Of a stretch of DNA of 64,000 nucleotides, positions 43,673 to 53,243 are shown one piece after another; position 1 is the stretch's first letter; the number at the start of each line of letters is the position of its first letter. The DNA is taken from NCBI RefSeq assembly GCF_030551875.1, contig NZ_JAUOZU010000016.1, forward strand, positions 1 through 64,000, given 5' to 3'. A program made the translations under genes and the position numbers. The notes beneath the pieces are model-generated. The model worked only from the letters and a program-made list of their open reading frames with translations. It was not told the DNA's origin and searched no databases. This stretch comes from Fluviirhizobium alvei (GTDB lineage Bacteria > Pseudomonadota > Alphaproteobacteria > Rhizobiales > Rhizobiaceae).

Positions 43673-45154
43673 ATGTTTGGCAGACGCGGTAATGAAGGCT
43701 TTGGCAAGGGAGGCGGTTCCGTCGTGGACGTGGCGCCGCCACCGACGGCGCCTGTGCAGCAACCGATCCCGTCGCCCAGTCCCGTTCCGGTTCTACAGGA
43801 GCCGATACGAGACAATCAGCCCAGTCGAACTCCGCTGCAGCAACCGGCTGCGCGCCGACGCGCCGCCCGCTCTGACGACTACTACACGACGAAAAGCCAG
43901 GTCTTCTCGGCCCTGATCGACACGATCGATCTTTCGCAGCTCGCCAAGCTCGAGATCGAAAGTGCGCGCGAGGAAATTCGCGACATCGTCAACGACATCA
44001 TTTCGATCAAGAATTATGCGATGTCGATTTCCGAGCAGGAAGAACTGCTCGACGACATCTGCAACGACGTGCTTGGCTATGGTCCGCTGGAGCCGCTTCT
44101 GGCACGCGACGACATTGCCGATATCATGGTCAACGGCGCCGGCCAGACCTTCATCGAAGTGAATGGCAAGATCGAAGAAAGCGAGATCCGGTTTCGCGAC
44201 AATGCGCAATTGCTCTCGATCTGCCAGCGCATCGTTTCCCAGGTCGGCCGCCGCGTCGATGAATCCTCTCCCATCTGCGATGCGCGCCTGCCCGACGGTA
44301 GCCGCGTCAACGTCATCGCACCGCCGCTGGCGATCGATGGCGCCGCACTCACCATCCGCAAGTTCAAGAAAGACAAGCTGACGCTCGATCAGCTCGTCCG
44401 TTTCGGCGCCATCACGCCGGAAGGGGCCACAATCCTGCAGGTGATCGGGCGCGTCCGCTGCAACGTGATCATCTCAGGCGGTACCGGCTCGGGTAAGACG
44501 ACGCTGCTGAACTGCCTCACAGCCTATATCGACGGTACCGAACGCGTCATCACCTGCGAAGACTCCGCCGAACTGCAGCTGCAGCAGCCGCATGTCGTGC
44601 GTCTCGAAACCCGCCCGCCGAACATCGAGGGCGAAGGCGAGATCACCATGCGTGAACTGGTCAAGAACTGCCTCCGCATGCGACCGGAACGCATCATCGT
44701 CGGCGAAGTGCGCGGACCGGAAGTGTTCGACCTTCTGCAGGCTATGAACACCGGTCACGATGGCTCGATGGGCACCATCCACTCCAACAGCCCGCGCGAA
44801 TGCCTGAACCGTATCGAATCGATGATCGCGATGGGTGGCTTTACGCTTCCGGCAAAGACCGTGCGCGAGATCATCGCCGGTTCGGTCGATATCATCATCC
44901 AGGCAGCCCGCCTGCGCGACGGTTCACGCCGCATCACCCACATCACCGAGGTTGTGGGCATGGAAGGCGATGTGATCATCACCCAGGATCTCATTCGCTA
45001 CGAGATCGAAGGTGAAGATGTGAATGGAAAGCTGATCGGCCGCCACAAATCGACGGGGATCGGAAAGCCACATTTCTGGGACAAGGCACGCTATTTCGGC
45101 GAGGACAAGCGGCTGGCCGCGGCCCTCGACGAGATGGAAAACAAATCCCGTTGA
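43673..45154 (+). CDS. cpaF: Secretion ATPase CpaF (TadA)
   Basis: A 493-residue type II/IV secretion ATPase. A proline-rich variable N-terminus (residues 15-60) precedes the N-terminal domain ([17 protein letters not shown]) and the motor: Walker [10 protein letters not shown] near residue 270, Asp box [18 protein letters not shown], Walker B-type [12 protein letters not shown] and His box [13 protein letters not shown]. It powers pilus extension and probably retraction. Confidence 0.95.
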   Translation: MFGRRGNEGFGKGGGSVVDVAPPPTAPVQQPIPSPSPVPVLQEPIRDNQPSRTPLQQPAARRRAARSDDYYTTKSQVFSALIDTIDLSQLAKLEIESAREEIRDIVNDIISIKNYAMSISEQEELLDDICNDVLGYGPLEPLLARDDIADIMVNGAGQTFIEVNGKIEESEIRFRDNAQLLSICQRIVSQVGRRVDESSPICDARLPDGSRVNVIAPPLAIDGAALTIRKFKKDKLTLDQLVRFGAITPEGATILQVIGRVRCNVIISGGTGSGKTTLLNCLTAYIDGTERVITCEDSAELQLQQPHVVRLETRPPNIEGEGEITMRELVKNCLRMRPERIIVGEVRGPEVFDLLQAMNTGHDGSMGTIHSNSPRECLNRIESMIAMGGFTLPAKTVREIIAGSVDIIIQAARLRDGSRRITHITEVVGMEGDVIITQDLIRYEIEGEDVNGKLIGRHKSTGIGKPHFWDKARYFGEDKRLAAALDEMENKSR

Positions 45155-45189
45155 CGAAAGGGTCGGCTTCGGCCGGCGACGGAACCTGA

Positions 45190-46200
45190 ATGTTCGGACT
45201 TGACCTGAATGTGATCGCCATCATCGCACTCGCCGCCATCTCGGCAGGTGCAGTGACCTATGGCATCCTCTTTTCGCGGATCGAGGCCGACAAGAAAGCG
45301 GAAAGCCGCGTCAACAAGGTCAAGACGGCTGAGACGGACCGACAGAAGATCAAGGCTTCGCGCGACCGGCTGGCCGAAATGACCAAGCGGCGCAAGAGCG
45401 TCCAGGATTCGCTTAAAGAACTCGAGCGGAAACAGAAGGAAGACAACAAGAAGAAGTCCATGACATTGCAGGCCCGGATCGACCAGACCGGCCTGGGCTT
45501 CACCCTATCGCAATTCTACATGGTCAGTGCCGGTCTCGGTCTGGCCACTGCGGTCGTCCTTCTGATCTCCGGTGCACCACTTTTGTTGCTGCTAGGCGTT
45601 TCCTTTGTCGTCGGGGCGGGACTGCCGCGCTTCTTCGTGAATTTCATGGTGAAGCGCCGCCAGAAGAAATTCATCGAGGAACTGCCGAATGCGCTCGACG
45701 TCATGGTTCGCTCGATCAAATCCGGTCTGCCGCTCAACGACGCGATCCGGCTGATTGCCTCGGAAGCCAAGGATCCCGTCCGGACGGAGTTCCGGCGGGT
45801 GGTGGAAGCACAGCAGATGGGCCTTTCCGTGCCCGAGGCGATCGCCCGCATCTACCTCAACATCCCCCTGCCGGAAGTGAACTTCTTCGCCATCGTCATC
45901 GCCATCCAGGCGCAGGCGGGCGGTAACCTCTCCGAAGCGCTTAACAACCTTTCGCGCGTTCTTCGCGACCGCCGCAAGATGAAGGCCAAGGTGAACGCCC
46001 TCTCGATGGAAGCGAAGGCTTCCGCCGTCATTATCGGCGCCCTGCCCTTTATCGTCGCCTTCCTCGTCTATCTAACATCGCCGGCCTATATGCTGATCCT
46101 GTTCACCGATCCGCGCGGCCATCTCATCATGGGTGCGTCGGCCATCTGGATGTCGATCGGCATTCTCGTGATGCGCAACATGATCAACTTCGACATCTGA
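45190..46200 (+). CDS. tadB: Pilus assembly inner-membrane protein TadB
   Basis: A 336-residue T2SS-F-domain protein with an N-terminal membrane helix, a long charged coiled stretch (residues about 35-95, rich in Lys/Glu/Arg), two central helices, the F domain (FIEELPNALDVMVRSIKSGLPLNDAI) and two C-terminal membrane segments. It forms the platform with TadC. Confidence 0.93.
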   Translation: MFGLDLNVIAIIALAAISAGAVTYGILFSRIEADKKAESRVNKVKTAETDRQKIKASRDRLAEMTKRRKSVQDSLKELERKQKEDNKKKSMTLQARIDQTGLGFTLSQFYMVSAGLGLATAVVLLISGAPLLLLLGVSFVVGAGLPRFFVNFMVKRRQKKFIEELPNALDVMVRSIKSGLPLNDAIRLIASEAKDPVRTEFRRVVEAQQMGLSVPEAIARIYLNIPLPEVNFFAIVIAIQAQAGGNLSEALNNLSRVLRDRRKMKAKVNALSMEAKASAVIIGALPFIVAFLVYLTSPAYMLILFTDPRGHLIMGASAIWMSIGILVMRNMINFDI

Positions 46201-46212
46201 GAGGCTGAAACG

Positions 46213-47199
46213 ATGAACGGCGATCTTGTCACGACGCTCACAGATCCAAAGGTCGTCCTGGCCGCCCTTGTCGCCATTTCCGTCTTCGCCACGATCTATG
46301 TGCTCGTCCTGCCCTATTTCGAAAAGGGCGGCCTGGACAAGCGCATGCGCAACGTCACCACCGAGCGCGAACAGATCCGTGGTCGCGAACGCGCCCGCCT
46401 GAACTCGGAAACCTCGCTTCAGCGCGCATCGCTGCGCCAGCAGAACAACACGAATATCCGCCAGATCGTCGAGCGGCTGAACCTCCGCGAAGCACTTGTG
46501 GATGCCGGAACCGTCGACAAGCTCAGGGCCGCCGGTTATCGCTCGCAGAATGCGCTGAACACATTTCTTTTCGCGCGCTTCTTCCTGCCATTTCTCTTTA
46601 TGGCCGTTGCAGCCTTTTACATCTTCTTCCTTGGCTATCTTGCCGACCAGACGCTGATGGTGCGCCTGTTTGCGGTTCTCGCCATCGCCTATATCGGTTT
46701 CTATGCCCCGAACATCTTCATTTCGAACCGCATGTCCAAGCGACAGCATTCGATCCGGCGAGCTTGGCCCGATGCGCTCGACCTGATGCTGATCTGCGTC
46801 GAGTCCGGTGTCTCGATCGAAGCCGCGATCAAGCGGGTCGCCGACGAAATGACGCAGAATTCGGCGGAGCTCGCGGAAGAACTGGTGCTGACAAATGCCG
46901 AACTATCCTTCCTGCAGGAACGCAGAGCCGCATTTGAAAATCTCGCCAAGCGAACGCAGATCGATTCCGTACAGGCGGTGACCCAGGCCCTGATCCAGGC
47001 CGAGCGGTACGGCACGCCGATCGCCCAGGCGCTGCGCGTTCTGGCGCAGGAAAGCCGTGACCAGCGCATGAACGAGGCGGAAAAGAAGGCCGCAGCGCTT
47101 CCGCCCAAACTGACCGTCCCGATGATTCTGTTCTTTCTTCCGGTTCTCATTGCGGTCATTCTCGGACCGGCCGGCATCCAGGTGTCCGACAAGTTCTGA
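46213..47199 (+). CDS. tadC: Pilus assembly inner-membrane protein TadC
   Basis: A 328-residue T2SS-F-domain partner of TadB, with an N-terminal membrane helix, a pair of central helices (FFLPFLFMAVAAFYIFFLGYL region) and the F domain starting RRAWPDALDLMLICVESG. It begins 12 bases after tadB. Length and domain order are typical. Confidence 0.93.
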   Translation: MNGDLVTTLTDPKVVLAALVAISVFATIYVLVLPYFEKGGLDKRMRNVTTEREQIRGRERARLNSETSLQRASLRQQNNTNIRQIVERLNLREALVDAGTVDKLRAAGYRSQNALNTFLFARFFLPFLFMAVAAFYIFFLGYLADQTLMVRLFAVLAIAYIGFYAPNIFISNRMSKRQHSIRRAWPDALDLMLICVESGVSIEAAIKRVADEMTQNSAELAEELVLTNAELSFLQERRAAFENLAKRTQIDSVQAVTQALIQAERYGTPIAQALRVLAQESRDQRMNEAEKKAAALPPKLTVPMILFFLPVLIAVILGPAGIQVSDKF

Positions 47200-47215
47200 C
47201 GAACAGCGAGAGCCT

Positions 47216-47854
47216 ATGGACGATCGAACGGACCAGGATTTTTCGGCTCGCGTTCTGGCGGGCTACGAAGAGGTTGGCGCCGACTGGATCGAACAGTCCG
47301 AACAGATCGATTGCGCAGAACTCTTCGCGCCAGTGCTGGCGTTTCTGCCGGATCGCCCTTCCCTGATTGCCGATATCGGTGCCGGAACCGGTCGGGACGC
47401 CGCCTGGCTCGCTCGCAAGGGTCATCAGGTTACAGCCGTGGAGCCGGTCGCGCGACTTCGAAACGCCGGGATCGCAATCCATTCGGCTCTGTCGATCGAA
47501 TGGATCGACGATCGCCTGCCCGAACTCAGCCAGCTGTCGCCCCAAAGATCATTTGATTGCATGCTATTGATCGGCGTCTGGCAACATCTGGACCTCAAAA
47601 GCCGTCCGCTCGCCATGGCACGGCTTTCGACGCTTCTCGGACAGCAAGGAACCTTGATCCTGCCGCTCCGGCATGGTCCCGGCGCCCTGTCGCGTCCGGT
47701 AATCGCAATCGATGTTGAGGAAACGATCGGGCAGGCCGATCAGGCAGGACTTGCGCTTGCGACGAGGGTTGAGGCCCAGTCTCTGCAGGAGGCCAACCGG
47801 CGCGCCGGCGTGACTTGGACCTGGCTGGCCTTCAGGAAAACGACGGAAGCTTGA
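47216..47854 (+). CDS. Class I SAM-dependent methyltransferase at the end of the tad operon
   Basis: A 212-residue methyltransferase: the SAM-binding motif I is ADIGAGTGRDAAWLA, and the acidic residue of motif II is in VTAVEPV. The ATG at 47216 lies 16 bases after tadC with GCGAGAG upstream, so it is probably cotranscribed with the pilus genes. The substrate is unknown. The CpaA-type peptidase of this system has no methylase domain, so prepilin N-methylation is an attractive but untested idea; a small molecule or other protein is equally possible. Confidence 0.8.
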   Translation: MDDRTDQDFSARVLAGYEEVGADWIEQSEQIDCAELFAPVLAFLPDRPSLIADIGAGTGRDAAWLARKGHQVTAVEPVARLRNAGIAIHSALSIEWIDDRLPELSQLSPQRSFDCMLLIGVWQHLDLKSRPLAMARLSTLLGQQGTLILPLRHGPGALSRPVIAIDVEETIGQADQAGLALATRVEAQSLQEANRRAGVTWTWLAFRKTTEA

Positions 47855-47860
47855 ATTGCT

Positions 47861-48670
47861 TCAATTGGTGTTGTTGTCTTCGTTCGCGAGCTTCTTCCAG
47901 GAGTTTTCCTGCGCCAGCATGCCTTTGAGATAGGCAATGTTGGCTTCCGCCTGCTGGGCGGTCAGTTCCTGGCGCGCGATGTTTTCTGCTTCCTGGAAGC
48001 GCCCCTGAAGACCGACGACGAGGGCCAGGTTCTGGCGAATACGGCTGTCTGCTCCAGGCTGGCTGATCGCGGTACGAAGATAGGTTTCCGCCGATTTGAG
48101 ATCTCGCGTCAGAAGATAGGACATGCCGAGATTGGACAGAACCGAAGGTTCGTTCGGATTGGCATCGAGCGCATCGCGATAGGCGGCACGCGCTTCTTCG
48201 GGGCGACCGAGCTGGTCAAGGATGGCACCTTCGGCCGATTTCAGCTTCCAGTCCGGACGGTCGGGCGTCTGGGCACGGGCGATGGTGGCGAGCGCCTGCT
48301 CCAGTTCGCCGGCACCCGCCAGCGATTTGCCGTAGGACGCGAGCACTTCGCGGTCCTGCGGATAAAGGATTGCCATCTGGCGCATGACGGCGAGTGCCTG
48401 CTCGTTCTTGCCGGTCATGCGCAACAGGGTCGCATAGTTGAGACCAGCCTGGCGATCCTTGGGATTACGGGCGTAATCCTCGCCAATTCGGCGGGCGGCG
48501 GCGGAAAGCTCACCGGCATTCATCATTTCGACGGGTTTGCCGAGACGGGGGATCGATGCCGTCTTTTCGCGGCTGACAGAGGAACAGGCGCCGAGAGCGA
48601 GTGCGAGGACAAGAATCACACTTGCCTTGCCGATGGTGGAGACAACCGGACTGCTCCCGAACCGAACCAT
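47861..48670 (-). CDS. tadD: TPR-repeat lipoprotein, TadD-like
   Basis: A 269-residue lipoprotein (signal ASVILVLALALGACSS, lipobox LGAC) with several tetratricopeptide repeats, for example PEEARAAYRDALDANPNEPSVLSNLGMSYL. TadD is a periplasmic TPR lipoprotein needed for Flp pilus assembly. The ATG at 48670 follows AGGAGA; the upstream extension is not lipoprotein-like. It converges with the methyltransferase gene with six bases between the stops. Confidence 0.87.
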   Translation of the reverse strand: MVRFGSSPVVSTIGKASVILVLALALGACSSVSREKTASIPRLGKPVEMMNAGELSAAARRIGEDYARNPKDRQAGLNYATLLRMTGKNEQALAVMRQMAILYPQDREVLASYGKSLAGAGELEQALATIARAQTPDRPDWKLKSAEGAILDQLGRPEEARAAYRDALDANPNEPSVLSNLGMSYLLTRDLKSAETYLRTAISQPGADSRIRQNLALVVGLQGRFQEAENIARQELTAQQAEANIAYLKGMLAQENSWKKLANEDNNTN

Positions 48671-48747
48671 TGTGCGATCTCCTGCTAGACCTCTGCGGCG
48701 GAAAATGGAGGATTTGTCGTCGCCGCAACCCTCGCTCCAGCAATAGT

Positions 48748-48763
48748 CTGTTAACCCTAACAG
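48748..48763. promoter_or_regulatory. Inverted repeat in the tadD / aminopeptidase divergent promoter
   Basis: CTGTTA and TAACAG form a perfect six-base inverted repeat with an ACCC spacer, followed by a further TTGTTAA. It is midway between the tadD start (48670) and the aminopeptidase start (48810) and is a candidate operator for either. TTAA spacing does not match the CtrA site. Confidence 0.3.
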
Positions 48764-48809
48764 ATTGTTAATTTCGACCAGCAGCCGGTCCGTTCGCTCA
48801 GGAAATAGC

Positions 48810-50204
48810 ATGGTACCCTACCAGTTCATCGAAAGACCATCGCCATTCAACAGCCGGGGTGGCAAGACATTGCCGATTTTCGCCGTGACGCCGGCGCATA
48901 TCGAAACGGGCATGGTCGATCCGGTTGCCCATGATTGGGCGCAAAAGGCGGGCTACCGGGCGGATGCCGGTTCACTTTTGCTGATCCCGTCAAATGATGG
49001 CCACCTTGCTGGTGCGCTGTTCGGGCTTGGCAAGAATCCGTCCGATACGCCCTATCTGACAGGCAAGCTTGCGCGCCTGCTTCCAGCCGGCGAATGGCAC
49101 ATCGAAACCGCTCCCCTGACGGCAAATCGTCTCCTTCTCGGCTACGGCCTTGGAAGCTATCGGTTCGAGAAATACAAATCGCCCTCTTCGGCGCCCGCGA
49201 CATTGATGATTCCGGCAGATGCCGATGCGGCGCGGATCAAGCGTCAGCTCGCCGGCGTTTTCCTGGCACGGGACCTTATCAATACGCCGGCCAACGATAT
49301 GGGACCGGACGCCCTGGAAGGGGCCTTCCGTGAACTTGCCGCCCATTACAAGGCCGAGGTTTCCGTAGTTCGCGGCGATGATCTGTTGCAGCAGAACTTC
49401 CCGCTCATTCATGCTGTCGGCCGCGCGGCCGAACAGGCGCCACGCCTTCTCAAGATGCGCTGGGGCAAGAAGGGCCATCGCAAGGTAACGCTGGTGGGTA
49501 AGGGCGTCTGCTTCGACACCGGCGGGCTCGATATCAAGCCCTCCTCGTCCATGCTACTGATGAAGAAGGATATGGGCGGTGCGGCCAACGTCATGGGCCT
49601 GGCCCTGATGATCATGGATGCAAAGCTTAAGATCGATCTGACGGTTCTGGTGCCGGTGGTGGAAAATGCCATTTCCGGCAACGCCTTCCGCCCCGGTGAC
49701 ATCTACAGGAGCCGGGCCGGGCTGACGGTCCAGATCGACAATACCGATGCCGAGGGTCGCCTGATCCTTGCCGATGCACTGTCGCTGGCCGACGAGGAGG
49801 AGCCCGACCTTCTGATCGACATGGCAACGCTCACCGGCGCGGCCCGCGTCGCGCTCGGGCCCGATCTGCCTCCATTCTTCACCGACGATGAGGATCTTGC
49901 CCATGCGCTGATGGATGCGAGCCTCGAGGTGGATGATCCGCTCTGGAGGATGCCGCTCTACAAGGGTTACGAGAAGGACATCAACGCCAAGATCGCCGAT
50001 CTGACCAATGCGCCGTCGGGCGGCATGGCCGGTGCCATCACAGCAGCGCTGTTTCTCAAGCGCTTCGTGCGCAAGACGCGATCCTGGGCCCATTTCGACA
50101 TCTATGGCTGGTCCTCGAGCGAAAAGCCGCATGCGACTGTCGGCGGCGAAGCCCAGGCCATCCGTGCCCTGTTCGACATGCTCGAGCGGAAATCGGTGCG
50201 GTAG
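48810..50204 (+). CDS. Leucyl aminopeptidase (M17 family, PepB-like)
   Basis: A 464-residue M17 aminopeptidase. The C-terminal catalytic domain has the first metal motif VGKGVCFDTGGLDIKPS, the Lys/Asp pair in MLLMKKDMGGAANV and the signature NTDAEGRLILADAL. The N-terminal domain is the shorter, PepB-like version. It removes N-terminal amino acids from peptides in the cytoplasm using two metal ions. The ATG at 48810 follows AGGAAA. Confidence 0.93.
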   Translation: MVPYQFIERPSPFNSRGGKTLPIFAVTPAHIETGMVDPVAHDWAQKAGYRADAGSLLLIPSNDGHLAGALFGLGKNPSDTPYLTGKLARLLPAGEWHIETAPLTANRLLLGYGLGSYRFEKYKSPSSAPATLMIPADADAARIKRQLAGVFLARDLINTPANDMGPDALEGAFRELAAHYKAEVSVVRGDDLLQQNFPLIHAVGRAAEQAPRLLKMRWGKKGHRKVTLVGKGVCFDTGGLDIKPSSSMLLMKKDMGGAANVMGLALMIMDAKLKIDLTVLVPVVENAISGNAFRPGDIYRSRAGLTVQIDNTDAEGRLILADALSLADEEEPDLLIDMATLTGAARVALGPDLPPFFTDDEDLAHALMDASLEVDDPLWRMPLYKGYEKDINAKIADLTNAPSGGMAGAITAALFLKRFVRKTRSWAHFDIYGWSSSEKPHATVGGEAQAIRALFDMLERKSVR

Positions 50205-50284
50205 GCATCCGCAATGGCTCTTGCAACCGTTTCGACGATCGGTGAGAATGGAACGGTTGCGTAACAATAGGCTGGAGGCTGGTG

Positions 50285-50635
50285 ATGGGCGTAGAGCTGA
50301 ATGCATCCCAGGCACTCGGCCTATGGCACGGCGTCTGCCTCGACCAGGTGAAATCGGGCGATTCCGATCTCACGATCCGTCAAATTGCCATACTCCTGCA
50401 TATCTATCTGATGCCGCCGCCACACACGGTGCGCGGCCTTGCTGCGACGCTGAACGTAACCAAGCCGGTGATCACCCGCGCGCTCGATACGATGGGCGAA
50501 CTGGGGCTCGTCGATCGGGTTCGCGATGATCTCGATCGCCGCAATGTCATCATCAAGCGCACCGTCGCCGGAGCGCTCTATCTGCAGAAGTTCGGCGACC
50601 TCATCATCGAAAGGGGACGCGGCCTGCCGCTCTAA
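50285..50635 (+). CDS. MarR-like transcriptional regulator
   Basis: A 116-residue winged-helix protein: TIRQIAILLHIYL (helix 2), TVRGLAATLNVTKPVITRALDTMGELGLV (DNA-recognition helix) and the wing DRRNVIIKRT identify the MarR family; it lacks the long C-terminal dimerisation helix of many members. The ATG at 50285 follows GGAGG. It is six bases before an NlpC/P60 hydrolase gene and could regulate that gene or the dioxygenase-esterase pair further downstream. Confidence 0.82.
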   Translation: MGVELNASQALGLWHGVCLDQVKSGDSDLTIRQIAILLHIYLMPPPHTVRGLAATLNVTKPVITRALDTMGELGLVDRVRDDLDRRNVIIKRTVAGALYLQKFGDLIIERGRGLPL

Positions 50636-50641
50636 CTCACC

Positions 50642-51496
50642 ATGCTTGATCGTAGACTGAACGCTTTTCGCCCCGACCTCGCCGACCGCAGCCTGCAGGA
50701 CAAGGTCGAAGCGGGTGCCTATTGCGACGGAACAGATGCCGTTATCGCCCTTCCCACGGTACCTTTGCGTCCTAGACCGGACGCATCGTCCGGCATCGAT
50801 ACGGAGTTACTGTTTGGCGAACCCGTCAAGGTTTTCGAACGCGCAAACGGCTGGGCATGGGTCCAGTCAACCATCGACACCTATGTCGGCTATCTCCCCG
50901 ACGATGCTGTTTTCCACGGATTGACGCCGGCAACCCATTGGGTCACGGCGGTTCGAACCTTCGTCTATCCGGAGGCCGAATTGCGCAAACCACCAATTCG
51001 GTCCCTGTCCATGGGGAGCCGCCTCGTCGTGACCGGCGAGGCCGAAACACGCGGAACCCGCTATCTCAAGCTCGCTGACGGCGGTTTCATCATCGCCAGG
51101 CATGCCGGTGCTATCGGCGCGCCTTTGGCGGGTGATTATGTCGAAATCGCCACCCGATTCATCGAAACACCCTATCTCTGGGGCGGGCGCAGCGGTTTCG
51201 GCATCGATTGTTCCGGCCTCGTGCAATTGGCGATGATGATGTCGGGCATCTCGGTCCTCAGGGATTCCGACATGCAGGCCGCCTCGATCGGCAGCGAGAT
51301 CGAGGAACGAGACCTTGGCCGTGGCGATCTCGTTTTCTGGAAAGGCCATGTCGCCATCATGGAAAATGAAGAGATGATGCTGCATGCCAACGGTTACACG
51401 ATGACAGTTTCGCGCGAACTCTACCGCGACGCGCTCAACCGCATCACACCGCTCTATGGACGACCGACCCTGTTCCGCAGACCGGCATCGAAATAG
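50642..51496 (+). CDS. NlpC/P60-family cell-wall hydrolase with SH3 domains
   Basis: A 284-residue protein. Two bacterial SH3-like regions (about residues 45-160; GEPVKVFERANGWAWVQS) precede an NlpC/P60 papain-like domain with the catalytic Cys in GFGIDCSGLVQLAMMM and His in FWKGHVAIM. Such enzymes cut gamma-D-glutamyl-diamino acid bonds in peptidoglycan peptides. No signal peptide is evident, which points to cytoplasmic recycling of muropeptides, in keeping with the neighbouring aminopeptidase. Confidence 0.88.
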   Translation: MLDRRLNAFRPDLADRSLQDKVEAGAYCDGTDAVIALPTVPLRPRPDASSGIDTELLFGEPVKVFERANGWAWVQSTIDTYVGYLPDDAVFHGLTPATHWVTAVRTFVYPEAELRKPPIRSLSMGSRLVVTGEAETRGTRYLKLADGGFIIARHAGAIGAPLAGDYVEIATRFIETPYLWGGRSGFGIDCSGLVQLAMMMSGISVLRDSDMQAASIGSEIEERDLGRGDLVFWKGHVAIMENEEMMLHANGYTMTVSRELYRDALNRITPLYGRPTLFRRPASK

Positions 51497-51634
51497 TGAA
51501 GTAATAAACAACAGGCCAGACTTCGTTCAATTATCCGAAACAATCCGTTGCGATGGCCGGGGGCTGAATTCTCCGGCATCTGAGCGCATATTAGCTGGCA
51601 AGAAACCTCCCCTAGTGAGGAGAAAGGAATTGCC

Positions 51635-52567
51635 ATGCTGAACCAGATCAAGGGCCTGCATCACGTAACATCGATGGCTGCGAATGCGCGCCAGAACAAT
51701 GCCTTCTTCACCAAGGTGCTCGGACTGCGCCGCGTCAAGCAGACGGTCAATTTTGATGCGCCGGATGTCTATCACCTCTATTACGGCGACGAGGCCGGCA
51801 CTCCCGGCACCGTGATGACCTACTTCCCCTTCCCCAATATCGGCCCCGGTCGGGCTGGAACGGGCGAAGTCGGAACCACCGTCTTTTCCGTGCCGCAGGG
51901 CTCTCTCGGCTATTGGGCCGACCGGCTGACGAAAAACAGCGTCGATGGATTGCAGCGGGATGAAAGCTTCGGACAGAAGCGCCTGCATTTCGCAGGTCCA
52001 GACGGCGATGGTTTTTCGCTGGTCGAGGTGGCAAACGACAGCCGCACCCCCTGGACGTCCAACGGAGTGGATGGCGACCACGCCATTCGCGGTTTCCACT
52101 CGGTGGCACTTCGTCTGCGCGATGAAGGTGCGACATCGGAGCTCCTGAAGTTCATGGGGTATGAGACGGTCGACAAGAGCGACGGGGTTACACGGCTTGC
52201 CGTGCCGGGTGGCAATGATGCCAGCGTCATCGATCTCGAAACGATGCCCAACATCGCCCGTGGCCTGCAGGGCGCCGGCTCGGTTCACCATGTCGCCTTT
52301 GCCGTCGAAAACCGCGAAAAGCAGCTCGAAGTCCGCAAGGCGCTGATGGATACCGGCTATCAGGTCACACCCGTGATCGACCGCGATTATTTCTGGGCGA
52401 TCTATTTCCGGACGCCGGGCGGTGTGCTGTTCGAGATCGCCACCAACGAACCGGGCTTTGACCGCGACGAGGAACGGGCCCATCTCGGTGAAAGCCTGAT
52501 GCTGCCGCAACAGCACAAGCATCTACGTCCGATCCTGGCGGAACATCTGCCGAAGCTGGAGGATTGA
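51635..52567 (+). CDS. Ring-cleaving dioxygenase, VOC superfamily (MhqO-like)
   Basis: A 310-residue protein with tandem vicinal-oxygen-chelate domains. Metal-ligand candidates are His in IKGLHHVTSMAANA, His in RGFHSVAL and VHHVAFAVENR, and Glu in GVLFEIATNEPG. The N-terminal sequence is typical of the ring-cleaving dioxygenase group that includes MhqO, linked in Bacillus to quinone and hydroquinone resistance. It is cotranscribed with an MhqD-like hydrolase two bases downstream. Confidence 0.87.
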   Translation: MLNQIKGLHHVTSMAANARQNNAFFTKVLGLRRVKQTVNFDAPDVYHLYYGDEAGTPGTVMTYFPFPNIGPGRAGTGEVGTTVFSVPQGSLGYWADRLTKNSVDGLQRDESFGQKRLHFAGPDGDGFSLVEVANDSRTPWTSNGVDGDHAIRGFHSVALRLRDEGATSELLKFMGYETVDKSDGVTRLAVPGGNDASVIDLETMPNIARGLQGAGSVHHVAFAVENREKQLEVRKALMDTGYQVTPVIDRDYFWAIYFRTPGGVLFEIATNEPGFDRDEERAHLGESLMLPQQHKHLRPILAEHLPKLED

Positions 52568-52569
52568 TC

Positions 52570-53166
52570 ATGGGCGACTACATCACCAAGGAAAGGCCGG
52601 GGAAACCCGGCCAGCCGCTGGTCTTCGTCTTTCACGGAACCGGTGGCGACGAAAACCAGTTCCTCGGATTTGCAGCTTCGCTCCTGCCGGAAGCGACGAT
52701 CGTGGCACCACGCGGCGACGTCTCCGAACGTGGCGCCGCCCGCTTCTTCCGCCGCACCGGTGAAGGCGTCTATGACATGGCAGACCTTGCACGTGCGACC
52801 GAAAAGATGGCCGCTTTCGTGAAGGCCAAGAAGGCAGAGCATGGGGCCACGGAGGTCTGGGGCCTCGGCTATTCCAATGGGGCTAACATTCTTGCAAGCG
52901 TGATGTTTGCCCATGGAGCGCTCTTCGATCGCGCCGCCCTCCTGCATCCGCTGATCCCGTTCCAGCCGAACGACAATCCGGCCCTCGCCGGCAAACGGAT
53001 CCTGATGACGGCGGGCGAGCACGACCCCATTTGCCCGCCGGGCTTCACCTGCGCGCTCGATGGCTATTTCGACGCGCAGGGAGCTGTAGTGACGACCAAA
53101 TGGCACAAGGGCGGCCATGAAATCCTGCCCGAGGAGATAGAGGCGGTCAGCCAGTTTTTTGCCTGA
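52570..53166 (+). CDS. Alpha/beta hydrolase, MhqD-like carboxylesterase
   Basis: A 198-residue alpha/beta hydrolase of the phospholipase/carboxylesterase group: oxyanion region VFHGTGGDENQFL, nucleophile elbow GLGYSNGAN (catalytic Ser), acidic residue in AGEHDPICP and the final His in HKGGHEI. The ATG at 52570 follows GGAGG. The dioxygenase-esterase pairing resembles the mhqO-mhqD pair of Firmicutes, where both respond to thiol-reactive quinones; that function is inferred here. Confidence 0.87.
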   Translation: MGDYITKERPGKPGQPLVFVFHGTGGDENQFLGFAASLLPEATIVAPRGDVSERGAARFFRRTGEGVYDMADLARATEKMAAFVKAKKAEHGATEVWGLGYSNGANILASVMFAHGALFDRAALLHPLIPFQPNDNPALAGKRILMTAGEHDPICPPGFTCALDGYFDAQGAVVTTKWHKGGHEILPEEIEAVSQFFA

Positions 53167-53243
53167 GCGCCTGTATTCGCTCTCGGGTCTTGCCTGTCAT
53201 GGACCCATCACGTTAGAAGCAAAACTTCAATGAGGTTAGGTCC

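Noticed and set aside
48751-48771. Paired TTAA before tadD/aminopeptidase as a CtrA site
   Set aside because: Spacing is thirteen bases, not seven.
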